From an uncultured Gemmiger sp. (lineage in GTDB: Bacteria > Bacillota > Clostridia > Oscillospirales > Ruminococcaceae): a DNA stretch of 64,000 nucleotides. The notes under the pieces were generated by a model that ran no database searches, was not told the origin of the DNA, and saw only the letters and a program-made list of their open reading frames with translations. The DNA is taken from contig CALXHR010000003.1 of the NCBI GenBank assembly GCA_944388175.1, forward strand, positions 1-64,000, in the 5' to 3' direction. Below, piece after piece: positions 23,229-31,254 of this stretch; position 1 is the stretch's first letter; each line of letters opens with the position of its first letter. The position numbers and the translations under genes were made by a program.

Positions 23229-23441
23229 TGTGGTGGGTTTGTGGTGGGTTGTGGTGAGTTTTTCGCCAAACCCACCACAGCCCCTAAAGCCTGTTGTTAT
23301 GCGGGTTTATTGTGCTTTTTTTATTCTCTTGTGGTGGGTGTGGTGGGTTTTGCAGAAAAAAGTCCCATACGAGAAAATAGAAAAAAATAAAAGCTATAGA
23401 AAGATTTTCAAAACGCCCCAAACCAACCACAACCCACCACA
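23229..23441. repeat. Iteron-like cluster, probable phage replication origin
   Basis: Eight copies of TGTGGTGGGT: direct at 23229-23238, 23240-23249, 23250-23259 (one change), 23330-23339 and 23339-23348; inverted at 23270-23279, 23422-23431 (one change) and 23432-23441. Neighbours are spaced 9-11 bases, about one helical turn. The stretch between 23280 and 23421 is strikingly A+T-rich for this genome. It follows the replication gene directly and contains no convincing gene. Confidence 0.7.
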
Positions 23442-23457
23442 GAAAGGAGAGTGTCTG

Positions 23458-23628
23458 ATGAAACCGAACACGAACCCCTGCCTGGGTCACGGCTGCTACG
23501 ACCCGGATCTGGGCTGCACGATACCGTCCATTGACCGCTGGTACGCCTGCCCGCTGATACCGGAACCGGGGCCTGAAGATTTTGAAGGATTGGAGGTCGT
23601 ACACAATGCCGAGAAACCTGACGTATGA
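23458..23628 (+). CDS. Small Cys-containing phage protein, unknown
   Basis: 56 residues with four cysteines (CLGHGCYDPDLGC, later YACPL), possibly a metal site. ATG after AGAAAGGAGAG. The frame runs open upstream through the repeat cluster, but that part encodes repetitive Trp/Val and is not credible. Confidence 0.6.
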   Translation: MKPNTNPCLGHGCYDPDLGCTIPSIDRWYACPLIPEPGPEDFEGLEVVHNAEKPDV

Positions 23629-23839
23629 CAACACGCGGGCCTGCTGTGTGCCCTACGACAGCCCGCCGCCGGGCCTGACGGCGCAGCTGCAGAGGCTGGT
23701 GACGGAGGAACGGCCGGGGGCTTGCCTGGGCTGCGGTTTTGAGCACAACTGCCGCTGGGACGGCTGCGCGGTGCTGCGCAAGATCAGCCGCATCGTGGCT
23801 GTGATCGGAGGAACTACCCATGAAAAAACTGACCATTGA
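23606..23839 (+). CDS. Small Cys-rich phage protein, unknown
   Basis: 77 residues containing GACLGCGFEHNCRWDGCAVL, a four-cysteine arrangement that could bind zinc, plus an earlier CC. ATG nine bases after GGAGG, inside the end of the previous gene. Not recognised. Confidence 0.6.
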   Translation: MPRNLTYDNTRACCVPYDSPPPGLTAQLQRLVTEERPGACLGCGFEHNCRWDGCAVLRKISRIVAVIGGTTHEKTDH

Positions 23840-23990
23840 CTTTGACGTCACCGCACAAAGCGGCGACGTGGTGAACATGAGCATCGTCTGCCGGGACGCG
23901 CGCGACATCCGGTCCGTGAAAGCCCAGCTGGAGGAATGTCTCGAAAACCTGGCCCGCCGGGCTGAAATCGAAGAAGGGGGCGGCATCTGA
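23820..23990 (+). CDS. Small phage protein, 56 residues, unknown
   Basis: A short gene beginning MKKLTIDFDVTAQSGDVVNM, with a helical Glu-rich end. It starts after GGAGGAACTACCC inside the previous gene and ends in TGATG, sharing its last base with the next start. The tight operon spacing supports it. Not recognised. Confidence 0.55.
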   Translation: MKKLTIDFDVTAQSGDVVNMSIVCRDARDIRSVKAQLEECLENLARRAEIEEGGGI

Positions 23991-24217
23991 TGGGCAACGA
24001 TCTCAAGGAATACATCTCCCCTGCCGAACTCGACGCGCTGCTGGTACGCTTGCGCTGCGGTGTGGACACCGTCGACGCTGTACACGTCGCCATGACCGAG
24101 AGCCACTGCGGTGCGGATGCGTACACGGATGCACTGTTTGGCGCAATCGAGGGGCTGTACGCTACCGTGGACCAACTCAACGCCCTGTGCTATGTGAAAG
24201 GAGACAAGGATGCTTGA
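23990..24217 (+). CDS. Small helical phage protein, unknown
   Basis: 75 residues, helical, beginning MGNDLKEYISPAELDALLVR. Start overlaps the previous stop (TGATG) and is preceded by GGGGGC-type sequence. Overlaps the next gene by eight bases. Not recognised. Confidence 0.55.
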   Translation: MGNDLKEYISPAELDALLVRLRCGVDTVDAVHVAMTESHCGADAYTDALFGAIEGLYATVDQLNALCYVKGDKDA

Positions 24218-24383
24218 GTTTCTGCATCTGTTCCAACTGCTTGCGGTGGGGCTCATTTCCTCAGCGCTGACCGTCGCGTGGATCTCCGGTTCAGACGTAC
24301 GCCACAATACACCGCGCGAGCCGCTTGACCGCCCGATCCCGATGGAGCATAAGCACGGGGGTGAGGATCGTGACGTACAGTGA
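24210..24383 (+). CDS. Small membrane phage protein, 57 residues
   Basis: One hydrophobic helix at the N-terminus (FLHLFQLLAVGLISSALTVA) followed by a polar tail rich in Arg, Pro and His. ATG after AAAGGAGACAAGG. The last 14 bases overlap the following regulator. Not recognised. Confidence 0.5.
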   Translation: MLEFLHLFQLLAVGLISSALTVAWISGSDVRHNTPREPLDRPIPMEHKHGGEDRDVQ

Positions 24384-24795
24384 AAAAAAGGCCTGGCTCT
24401 CCCGCTATCAAATCAGCCTGCGCCGCGAGCGTGAACTGACCGAGGAAGTCAAGCAGCAGGAAGCCCGCGCCCAGGCTGTCACGCCGCGGCTTTCCGGCAT
24501 GCCTGGCGGCCCCAGCGATGGCCAGAACCTTGCCCGCGCTGTGGAAAGCATCGTGCAGGCCCAACAGGAACTTCAAGCTCAGATCGACCTGTGCGGGTAT
24601 ATCCGGCGCGAGGTCGTCGCCGCGCTGGAGCAGGTCACCAATGCACGTGACCATGAGATTTTGCGCCGGCGGTACATACTGGGGCAGCGGTGGGAGCAGA
24701 TCGCTGTGGAGATGCACATAGAGTACCGCTGGGTGACGCGCCGGCACCGTCATACGGTCGAAAACATGATTTTGACCCCGGAAAGCCCCAAATGA
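24370..24795 (+). CDS. ArpU/DUF1492-type late transcription regulator (copy 1)
   Basis: 141 residues. A helical N-terminus (VTYSEKKAWLSRYQ) leads to a sigma-70 region-4-like HTH: LRRRYILGQRWEQIAVEMHI and YRWVTRRHRHTVENM. Proteins of this kind sit upstream of the terminase in many Firmicute phages and switch on the late genes. GTG start after GGGGGTGAGG. The second, diverged copy follows 235 bases downstream with the same layout. Confidence 0.75.
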   Translation: MTYSEKKAWLSRYQISLRRERELTEEVKQQEARAQAVTPRLSGMPGGPSDGQNLARAVESIVQAQQELQAQIDLCGYIRREVVAALEQVTNARDHEILRRRYILGQRWEQIAVEMHIEYRWVTRRHRHTVENMILTPESPK

Positions 24796-24797
24796 AA

Positions 24798-24811
24798 GTG
24801 CTATACTGATA
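24798..24811 (+). promoter_or_regulatory. Extended -10 promoter candidate
   Basis: GTGCTATACTGATA contains TGCTATACT, an extended -10 box, directly after the first ArpU-like gene. No good -35 box is seen. It could start transcription of the noncoding stretch and the second regulator. Confidence 0.4.
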
Positions 24812-24812
24812 T

Positions 24813-25030
24813 TGCCGGAGCACGGGGATGCAGCAAGGCTCCGGCATGGGGACGCGAAAGGATCGTGGTACTGCCTGCCATGTCGAGGTTCCAGATCAAT
24901 GGCGGATTACTCCTAAGGACACGGCCCCAGCGCACACGCGCCGTCCTGTATATGGGCGCCACCCGCCGGCTGCAATGCCGGCATCTGCCCTCGGCTTTGC
25001 CGGGGGCGTTTCCGTTGGAGGACAAACGCT
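24813..25030 (+). other. Noncoding stretch with hairpins between the two regulators
   Basis: No credible gene. GCCGGAG (24814-24820) and CTCCGGC (24838-24844) form one hairpin; GCCCTCGGC with GCCGGGGGC near 24985-25008 forms another. The second hairpin lies just before the ribosome site (TTGGAGG) of the next gene. It may be a structured leader or a small RNA. Confidence 0.35.
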
Positions 25031-25456
25031 ATGACCTACGATGATAAAATCACCTGGCTGCGGCGCTACCGCGCCGCCCGGCGCAAAGAAAAGCTGCTGG
25101 AAGCCCGTGTGCAGAGCGCACGGGAGCGCGCGTTGTCCCTGAGCCAGAGCCTGCGGCCGATCTTGGTCCAGACAAACAAGATCGCCAATGTTGTCGAGGA
25201 GGCCGCCGTCAAGGCGGATGAACTGCAGCAGGCATTGGCGCGCCAGGTGATGGAGACCTTTGCCATCCAGTATGAGATTGAGGACGCCCTGAGCCTGCTG
25301 GACGAGCGCGAAGCCGCCGTGCTGCAGATGCGCTACATCGAGTGCAAGGACTACAACGAGATCGCCGACGCTATGGCCTGCGTGACGCGCCGTGTTTATC
25401 AGCTGCATCACGCCGGCGTAGAACACCTGCATACCGAGCCGGACGCCTCCGCATGA
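25031..25456 (+). CDS. ArpU/DUF1492-type late transcription regulator (copy 2)
   Basis: 141 residues, the same length as copy 1 and clearly related in layout: MTYDDKITWLRRYRAARRKE at the start, a long helical middle, then LQMRYIECKDYNEIADAMAC and VTRRVYQLHHAG as the region-4-like HTH. Having two adjacent members suggests either two target promoters or a regulator/antagonist pair. ATG after TTGGAGG. Confidence 0.72.
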   Translation: MTYDDKITWLRRYRAARRKEKLLEARVQSARERALSLSQSLRPILVQTNKIANVVEEAAVKADELQQALARQVMETFAIQYEIEDALSLLDEREAAVLQMRYIECKDYNEIADAMACVTRRVYQLHHAGVEHLHTEPDASA

Positions 25457-25555
25457 GGGGACGCTCGGCACCACCCCGGCACGAGGGCGAAGCTCACCAA
25501 CAACAGACCCACTCTTCCCCCCCCTGCGATGCCGGGGATCTTCTTTGATATTTCC

Positions 25556-25584
25556 ACCCCTGACATTCGTCGGGGGTATTTTTA
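25556..25584 (+). terminator. Terminator before the terminase genes
   Basis: ACCCCTGAC pairs with GTCGGGGGT around ATTC, followed by ATTTTTAT. It separates early from packaging genes. The 156 bases between the regulator and the next gene, which are C-rich around 25510-25525, could also hold the packaging recognition site, but none can be identified. Confidence 0.82.
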
Positions 25585-25612
25585 TAGAGTTTTGTTTTGA
25601 GAGGTGGTGACG

Positions 25613-25972
25613 ATGCCGAACGAGGAAAACCTGATTCCCATGAGCCAGAGAAGCGAGAGCGAAGTGAGAGAATTGGGCAAAAAGGGCGGCATCGCATCCG
25701 GGGAGGCCAGGCGGCGCAGGCGCAGCCTGAAGGAAGCCGCCGACCTCTACCTGTCCCTGCCGGTGACCGACCGGCGCCGGGCCAATAAACTGCTGCGGCG
25801 GCAGGTGGACCCGGAGGACATCGACAACCAGATGGCCATGATCGCCGGCCTGGCTGACGCCGCTACCGACGGCGACGCCCGCGCGGCCGCCGTGCTGGTC
25901 AAGCTGCTAGGCGAAGAAACGCCGCCCGCCGGGGCGCAGGATGGGGAGGTGCGCATCATTGACGACCTGTAA
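25613..25972 (+). CDS. Terminase small-subunit-like packaging protein
   Basis: 119 residues: SQRSESEVRELGKKGGIASG followed by an Arg-rich run and a helical middle (YLSLPVTDRRRANKLLRRQ). The KKGG-x-ASG-x-ARR block is common in proteins coded directly before phage terminase large subunits, so the packaging role is inferred from position. A GTG three codons earlier (GTGACGATG) is an alternative start. It overlaps the next gene by 14 bases. Confidence 0.6.
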   Translation: MPNEENLIPMSQRSESEVRELGKKGGIASGEARRRRRSLKEAADLYLSLPVTDRRRANKLLRRQVDPEDIDNQMAMIAGLADAATDGDARAAAVLVKLLGEETPPAGAQDGEVRIIDDL

Positions 25973-27200
25973 GTTGTCGGAGCTGTTCTCCCCTGCTTTT
26001 TACGACGTACACCGCCAGATCAAGGCGGGCAAGGCGACCGAGCTGGTGGCGAAAGGCGGGCGCGGCTCGGCCAAGTCCAGCTACATCAGCCTGGAATTGA
26101 TCCTGCTGCTTCTGCGCCGGCCGGACTGCAACGCCGTGGTCGTGCGCCGGGTGGATAAGACCCTGCGCACCAGTGTCTACGCACAGGTGTGCTGGGCCAT
26201 TGGCGCGCTGGGGCTTTCGGCAAAGTTCAAGTGCACCGTCAGCCCGATGGAATGCACCTACCTGCCGACCGGGCAAAAGATCTTCTTTTTTGGCCTGGAC
26301 GACCCCGGAAAGCTCAAAAGTTTGAAAGCCCCACACGGCTATATCGGCCTGCTGTGGTTTGAGGAGTTGGACCAGTTCGACGGCCCCGAACAGGTGCGCA
26401 ATGTGGAGCAGAGCTGCCTGCGCGGCGGACCGGACGCGTTCACCTTCAAGAGTTTTAACCCTCCGCCGTCGGCGCGCAACTGGGCCAACCGCTACGCGCG
26501 GGAAGAACGCCCCGGTAAGCTGGTGCACCACTCCACCTACCAGACGACCCCGCCCGCCTGGCTGGGGCCGCGCTTTCTGGCCGACGCCGAACATCTGCAA
26601 AAGGCCAACCCGACCGCCTACCGCAACGAGTACGGCGGCGAGGTCGTGGGCAGCGGCACCGCCGTGTTTGAGAACCTGGCGTTGGAGCCGATCCCCGACG
26701 AACAGCTGGCCGCGTTCGACCGGCGATTGTACGGCGTGGACTGGGGCTGGTACCCGGACCCCTGGGCCTTCAACGGCGTGCAGTACGACGCTGCCCGCGG
26801 CACGCTGTATATCTTTGACGAATTGACCCGGCGGCGCACCTCCAACCGCGATACCGCCAGCCTGCTGCTGGACCGAGGCCTGACCGCCGCCGACTGGATC
26901 ACGGCGGATTCGGCCGAACCGAAAAGCGTGCAGGATTACAAGGCGTACGGCCTGGGCTGCCGTGCCGCCAAGAAGGGCCCCGGCAGCGTAGAAGCGGGCA
27001 TGAAGTGGCTGCAATCGTTAGCGCGGATCGTGATCGACCCGGCGCGCTGCCCGGACACAGCGGCTGAGTTCAGCGAGTATGAGTACGAGCGCGACCCCCG
27101 CAGCGGCGAGGTGCTGCCGGGCTACCCCGACCTGAACAACCACCACATCGACGCGGTGCGCTACGCCACTGAAGTGATCTGGAAGCGGAGAGGCGCATGA
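25959..27200 (+). CDS. Terminase large subunit (PBSX type)
   Basis: 413 residues. Packages phage DNA into proheads using ATP and cuts it with a C-terminal nuclease. Walker A is VAKGGRGSAKSS near residue 35, Walker B YIGLLWFEELDQF near 130, and the nuclease part has GVDWGWYPDPWAF (about 255), ADSAEPK and NNHHIDAVRYA. TTG at 25959 stands nine bases from GGGGAGG and is the best start; an in-frame ATG six codons upstream lacks a site. Length is typical for the family. Confidence 0.93.
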   Translation: MTTCKLSELFSPAFYDVHRQIKAGKATELVAKGGRGSAKSSYISLELILLLLRRPDCNAVVVRRVDKTLRTSVYAQVCWAIGALGLSAKFKCTVSPMECTYLPTGQKIFFFGLDDPGKLKSLKAPHGYIGLLWFEELDQFDGPEQVRNVEQSCLRGGPDAFTFKSFNPPPSARNWANRYAREERPGKLVHHSTYQTTPPAWLGPRFLADAEHLQKANPTAYRNEYGGEVVGSGTAVFENLALEPIPDEQLAAFDRRLYGVDWGWYPDPWAFNGVQYDAARGTLYIFDELTRRRTSNRDTASLLLDRGLTAADWITADSAEPKSVQDYKAYGLGCRAAKKGPGSVEAGMKWLQSLARIVIDPARCPDTAAEFSEYEYERDPRSGEVLPGYPDLNNHHIDAVRYATEVIWKRRGA

Positions 27201-28591
27201 ATATTCTGAACACACTGAGAGGGGCTATCATGAAACTGCTGAACATGCGCGACGCCCGCGCCCTGGGCTGCGACATGACGCCGGCCATGGCCGATGCGGT
27301 GCGCCAGTGGGACGACCTGTTTTACTTGACGAACCAGCCGCAGCACAGCTTGAAGATGGCCGCCACCCTGACCAGCACCATGGCCACGCTGGCCACCAGC
27401 GAACTGACGCTTTCCGCCGGGGCCGGTGCGCGCGCCGACTGGATGCAGGCCCAACTGGACGCCAACCTGCTGCCCAACCTGTTCGAGGCGGTACAGCTGG
27501 CAGGTGCGGGCGGCATGGCGGCTGTCAAGCCGTATGTGGATGGCGGCAGCATCTATGTGGAGATCATCCCCCGCGGCCGCATCTTCCCGGAGTACTGGGG
27601 CCCCAACCGCCGCCTGGATGCCGGGTACTTCACCGACTTTGACAAGCTGGACGACGGCACGGCCGTGGTGCGGGTGGAACACTTTGCCATGGAGGACGGC
27701 GGCCTGCATATCACCAACAAGGCCTACCGGCTGAAAGAGGCCGGGTTTATGGGCAGCGAGATCCCGTTGATCGACGTGCCCCGCTGGGCCGGCCTGCAGT
27801 CTGATTTGCTGGTGGGCGGTGTGGACCGGCCGCACTTTGGCCTGCTGCGGATGCCGGGCGTCAACACGGTGGACGGCAGCGCCTACCCGGTGAGCCTGTA
27901 CGCCAATGCAGTAGACAGCATCCGGGAGCTGGACGCCACCTACTATGACTTTTTCTGGGAGCGCAGCACCGGCAAGCGGCGCATGATCCTGGACCGAGCT
28001 GCCGCGATGAAAGACCCCGTCAGCGGCAAACCGGCTGTCAATTTCAAAGAACTGGCCAGCGATTACTACATGACGCTGGACATGCCGGACGAAAAGCCCT
28101 GGGACGACTACACCCCGAATTTTCGCTTTGCCGAGTACAAGACGGCCATGGAGACCCAGCTGCGCATGCTGGAGATGCAGGTCGGGTTCAGCCAGGGCAC
28201 CTTTGCCATCGACCCCAAAACCGGCCGCGTGACCGCCACGCAGATCATCAGCGACGATAAAACCACCTACAACACCATCAAGGCGATCCAGGACCGCGGT
28301 ATGGTCACTGGTCTGCAGGACGTGCTTTACTGGTACGACGCCTATGCCACGCTGTACCACCTGGCGCCCGCCGGCAGCTTTGCGCCGTCGGTCAGCTTCG
28401 GCGACAGCATCTTTGAGGACACCGGCACCGAATTTGCGCGCCGCATGCAGATGGCCGATGCCAAGTACCTGCGCCCCGAACTGCTGATCGCCTGGTACTT
28501 TGGCGTCAGCGAGGACAAGGCCCGCGAGATGATGCCCGCCGACACCGGCGACACGTTGACCTTTGCCGGCCTGCCGACGGGTAGAGCCTGA
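27197..28591 (+). CDS. Portal protein (SPP1/A118-like)
   Basis: 464 residues, forms the dodecameric DNA channel at a capsid vertex. MRDARALGCDMTPAMADAVR, AVKPYVDGGSIYVEIIPRGR and FSQGTFAIDPKTGRVTATQI are typical of the Listeria A118/SPP1-like portal family. ATG start overlaps the terminase stop by four bases; the end abuts the MuF gene (TGATG). Confidence 0.9.
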   Translation: MNILNTLRGAIMKLLNMRDARALGCDMTPAMADAVRQWDDLFYLTNQPQHSLKMAATLTSTMATLATSELTLSAGAGARADWMQAQLDANLLPNLFEAVQLAGAGGMAAVKPYVDGGSIYVEIIPRGRIFPEYWGPNRRLDAGYFTDFDKLDDGTAVVRVEHFAMEDGGLHITNKAYRLKEAGFMGSEIPLIDVPRWAGLQSDLLVGGVDRPHFGLLRMPGVNTVDGSAYPVSLYANAVDSIRELDATYYDFFWERSTGKRRMILDRAAAMKDPVSGKPAVNFKELASDYYMTLDMPDEKPWDDYTPNFRFAEYKTAMETQLRMLEMQVGFSQGTFAIDPKTGRVTATQIISDDKTTYNTIKAIQDRGMVTGLQDVLYWYDAYATLYHLAPAGSFAPSVSFGDSIFEDTGTEFARRMQMADAKYLRPELLIAWYFGVSEDKAREMMPADTGDTLTFAGLPTGRA

Positions 28592-30135
28592 TGCTGACCC
28601 CCGACTACCTCGACACGCTACCCGACGCCGTCGTAGAGCTTTGGCAGCAGGTCGAGGACGATATCCTGCGGGACATTGCCCGGCGCATCGGCACGATGGC
28701 CGAGTTGGACCGGCTGACAGACACTGCCGCCTGGCAGGCCTGGCGGCTGGAGCAGGTGCAGGCCTGCCACCAGGACGCCGTCCGCCTGCTGGCCAAGTAC
28801 AGCGGCAAGAGCAAGGCGGCCATCCGGCGGGCCCTGCTGGACGCCGGGCTCACGACGCTGGCCAGCGACGACGCGCTGTACAGCGCGCTGGGGTTTGCGC
28901 CCTCGGCCATTGACACAAACGAGGCGCTCAACAACCTACTCAACGCCGGGTACCGCCAGACGCTGGGCAGCTGGCAGAACCTGACCGCCACCACGGCCCA
29001 CACCGTGTCCGGCGAGTTCGAGCGCGCGCTGGACCGTGCCTGGCTGCAGGTATCGTCCGGCGCGTTCGACTACAAGACCGCGATACACCGCGCCGTTGAC
29101 AGCCTGGCCGACCACATGGCCGGCGTCACCTACCCCAGCGGCCACCGCGACACGCTGGAGGTCGCCGTCCGCCGGGCGGTGCTGACCGGCGTCAACCAGA
29201 CCTGCGCCAAATTGCAGCTGGCCCGCGCCGAAGAGATGGGCTGCGAGTTCGTGGAAGTCACAGCCCATGAGGGCGCGCGGCCCGAGCACGCCGTCTGGCA
29301 GGGCAAGGTCTACCACATCGGCGGCGCCGTCGAACTGGACGGTGTATGGTATGAGGATTTCGCAACCGCCACCGGCTACGGCACCGGCCCGGGGCTGTGC
29401 GGGTGGAACTGCCGGCACAACTTTTACCCATTCATCCCCGGCGTGTCGGTGCGCAACTACACCGACGAGCGCCTGGCCGAACTGAACGCCCGCAACGTCG
29501 AGTACAACGGCCAGAAGTACACCCGGTATGAGATCCGCCAGATGCAGCGCGAACGGGAGCGCGAGGTGCGCAAGTACAAGCGCCGCTACCTGGCCGAAGA
29601 TGCCGCCGGGGTGGATACCACCGCTTCGGCGGTACGTCTGCGCGCGGCGCGGCGCGACCTGGCCGCGTTCGTGCGCGACACCGGCGGCCGCAACGACAGC
29701 GCCCGAACCGGCGTGGCCGGGTTCGGGCACAGCCAGGCCAGCAAGGCGACGGCGCAGGCAAAGGCCTATGAAAAAGAGCAGGAACGTGCTATACTGATAG
29801 AGAGGCTCCGCAATGCCGGGAACCTGCCCAAAACAGCGCAGATCCATCTGACGCCCACCGCCATCGATGTGGATTCTTTGGGATTTGACGATGAACACAT
29901 CAACGGACAAAGGGAACATGGTGTGACCAGTGCGCAGGCAAAGGAATGGATAAAAAACGCCAAAATATCAATTACCGTTTGGAACCAACACTATGAACGC
30001 TATATTGGCGAGGAAGGCGCGGTATATGTCAATTTGGAGCAAAACGAAATCCGCACCGCGTTCAGTAGTGATGAATTTGAGGGGGCTTTGCCCCCTTTGA
30101 TCGAGGAGATGAGGAAAAATGGCCTTCTTAGGTGA
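28591..30135 (+). CDS. MuF-type minor head protein with C-terminal nuclease-like toxin domain
   Basis: 514 residues. Residues 1-330 are a phage minor capsid protein 2/MuF domain, including LEVAVRRAVLTGVNQTCAKL, TAHEGARPEHAVWQGKVYH and CGWNCRHNFYPFIPG. After a basic hinge (QREREREVRKYKRR), the last ~100 residues (SLGFDDEHINGQREHGVTS, YIGEEGAVYVNLEQNEIRTA) look like a small nuclease of the Barnase-EndoU-ColicinE5/D-RelE group found at MuF C-termini. The DNA encoding this tail is much lower in GC than the head domain, suggesting domain exchange. Such toxins may be delivered with phage DNA to act on rivals or the host. Confidence 0.82.
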   Translation: MLTPDYLDTLPDAVVELWQQVEDDILRDIARRIGTMAELDRLTDTAAWQAWRLEQVQACHQDAVRLLAKYSGKSKAAIRRALLDAGLTTLASDDALYSALGFAPSAIDTNEALNNLLNAGYRQTLGSWQNLTATTAHTVSGEFERALDRAWLQVSSGAFDYKTAIHRAVDSLADHMAGVTYPSGHRDTLEVAVRRAVLTGVNQTCAKLQLARAEEMGCEFVEVTAHEGARPEHAVWQGKVYHIGGAVELDGVWYEDFATATGYGTGPGLCGWNCRHNFYPFIPGVSVRNYTDERLAELNARNVEYNGQKYTRYEIRQMQREREREVRKYKRRYLAEDAAGVDTTASAVRLRAARRDLAAFVRDTGGRNDSARTGVAGFGHSQASKATAQAKAYEKEQERAILIERLRNAGNLPKTAQIHLTPTAIDVDSLGFDDEHINGQREHGVTSAQAKEWIKNAKISITVWNQHYERYIGEEGAVYVNLEQNEIRTAFSSDEFEGALPPLIEEMRKNGLLR

Positions 30136-30322
30136 TGTTGAGTACCAACCCGATGCAAAGGGAACTGCCGAAGCCGTAAAGTGCCCCCTGGTAGACGACT
30201 GGATCACTCCTGTAGACTGCATGGAAAACCAGGCGATCAAGGAACAGTATATTCCCGCCCGGTTTAAGGTGAAGCCTGACTGGAAGGAGATTTGCAGTTC
30301 CTGCCCGTTCCGCGACTATTGA
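30119..30322 (+). CDS. Small protein after the MuF toxin, possible immunity or metal-binding protein
   Basis: 67 residues starting MAFLGDVEYQPDAKGTAEAV. It has four cysteines (KCPLVDDW, VDCMEN, and C-x-x-C in ICSSCPF), fitting a small zinc-binding unit. It begins 17 bases before the toxin gene ends, with GAGGAGATGAGG upstream, and shares its lower GC. Position suggests an immunity partner, but its Cys pattern is also compatible with an unrelated phage protein. Not recognised. Confidence 0.6.
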   Translation: MAFLGDVEYQPDAKGTAEAVKCPLVDDWITPVDCMENQAIKEQYIPARFKVKPDWKEICSSCPFRDY

Positions 30323-30337
30323 CCTTTTTTGATACCG

Positions 30338-30369
30338 AAAGCACGATGCAAACCGCACCGTGCTTTTTT
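30338..30369 (+). terminator. Terminator after the MuF toxin/partner genes
   Basis: AAAGCACG pairs with CGTGCTTT around a 13-base loop, followed by T's. Confidence 0.8.
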
Positions 30370-30400
30370 CATGCCTGTTTTCCATGAGGTGCCAAGAAAA

Positions 30401-30535
30401 ATGCTCTATTATGTTTTACTTTGGATGATCGGGGAGCAGATCCAGATGCAGACGCCCTATTTTGTGGTGCTGACCGTTTGCATTGGGATCTCTATTATCA
30501 AGATTATCCTGGAATTGATCTCAAAAATGCGCTGA
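30401..30535 (+). CDS. Very small membrane protein, unknown
   Basis: 44 residues, mostly hydrophobic (MLYYVLLWMIGEQ, then FVVLTVCIGISIIKIILELI). ATG after GAGGTGCCAAGAAAA, a weak site. It lies alone between two terminators in a lower-GC patch, next to the toxin tail. Coding status is uncertain. Confidence 0.4.
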   Translation: MLYYVLLWMIGEQIQMQTPYFVVLTVCIGISIIKIILELISKMR

Positions 30536-30554
30536 AAATTCTTTTGATCCCGGC

Positions 30555-30577
30555 AGCGCTCTACAAGAGCGCTTTTC
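30555..30577 (+). terminator. Terminator before the scaffold gene
   Basis: AGCGCTCT pairs with AGAGCGCT around ACA, followed by TTTCT. Confidence 0.75.
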
Positions 30578-30708
30578 TATGCCTGTTTGCCCTGCATGAG
30601 GGGCGGACGGGCACTTTTTATGCAAATTTTGCCCCGGCCAGGGCGTAACAAACAGGCCATCCCGTGGGAGCGACCCCGTACAAAAGCGTAGGGACAGAAA
30701 GGACCGAT

Positions 30709-31251
30709 ATGAAACGCGAGGACTTGAGGGAGTTCAACCTGAGCGACGAGCAGGTGCAGAAGATCATGGACCTGCACGGCGCCGATCTGGAACGCCAGAA
30801 GCAGAGCATCACCACGCTGACCGCCGAGCGGGACGCCGCCCGGACCCAACTGGCCGACGCCAACAAAAAGCTGGAGGGCTACGACCCCGACTGGAAGCAG
30901 AAGGCCGCCGACGCCGAGCAGAAAGCCGCCGCCCAGGTCAGCGCCCTGAAGGCCGACTACGCCGCCGAGAACGCAGCCGCCGGGCTGAAATTTTCCAGCA
31001 CGTCTGCCAAAAAGGCGTTCCTGGCCGACCTCAAGGCTAAGGGCCTGGCCCTGCAGGACGACGGCAAGCTGCTGGGGTTTGAGGACTTCGTGAAGGAGTA
31101 CAAGACCACCGACCCCGACGCCTTTGCCCCGGACAAGCCCGCGCCCACCATCACGGTGCCCGGCAAGGGCGGCGCCCCCGCCAAGACCGGCCGGGCCTAC
31201 ACCGACGACAAGTACAAAAACAACCCCTTCTACCACCCGAAAGGAGAATGA
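30709..31251 (+). CDS. Capsid scaffold protein (GP20 type)
   Basis: 180 residues. A coiled-coil N-terminal half (REFNLSDEQVQKIMDLHGAD, then alternating Ala/Gln/Lys heptads) and a short C-terminal domain ending in YKNNPFYHP match the phage minor structural GP20/scaffold family. These proteins guide assembly of the major capsid protein, coded next. ATG after GAAAGGACCGAT. Confidence 0.85.
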   Translation: MKREDLREFNLSDEQVQKIMDLHGADLERQKQSITTLTAERDAARTQLADANKKLEGYDPDWKQKAADAEQKAAAQVSALKADYAAENAAAGLKFSSTSAKKAFLADLKAKGLALQDDGKLLGFEDFVKEYKTTDPDAFAPDKPAPTITVPGKGGAPAKTGRAYTDDKYKNNPFYHPKGE

Positions 31252-31254
31252 TCC

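Noticed and set aside
23229-23441. CRISPR array
   Set aside because: Repeat units are only 10 bases, occur in both orientations and have no uniform spacers; no cas genes.
23230-23457. Upstream extension of the small Cys gene through the repeats (MVGLWWVVVSF)
   Set aside because: It is only the translation of the TGTGGTGGGT repeats; the ATG at 23458 has the ribosome site.
24828-25034. 68-codon frame between the two late regulators
   Set aside because: No ribosome site, basic low-information composition, and it runs through two hairpins; treated as noncoding.
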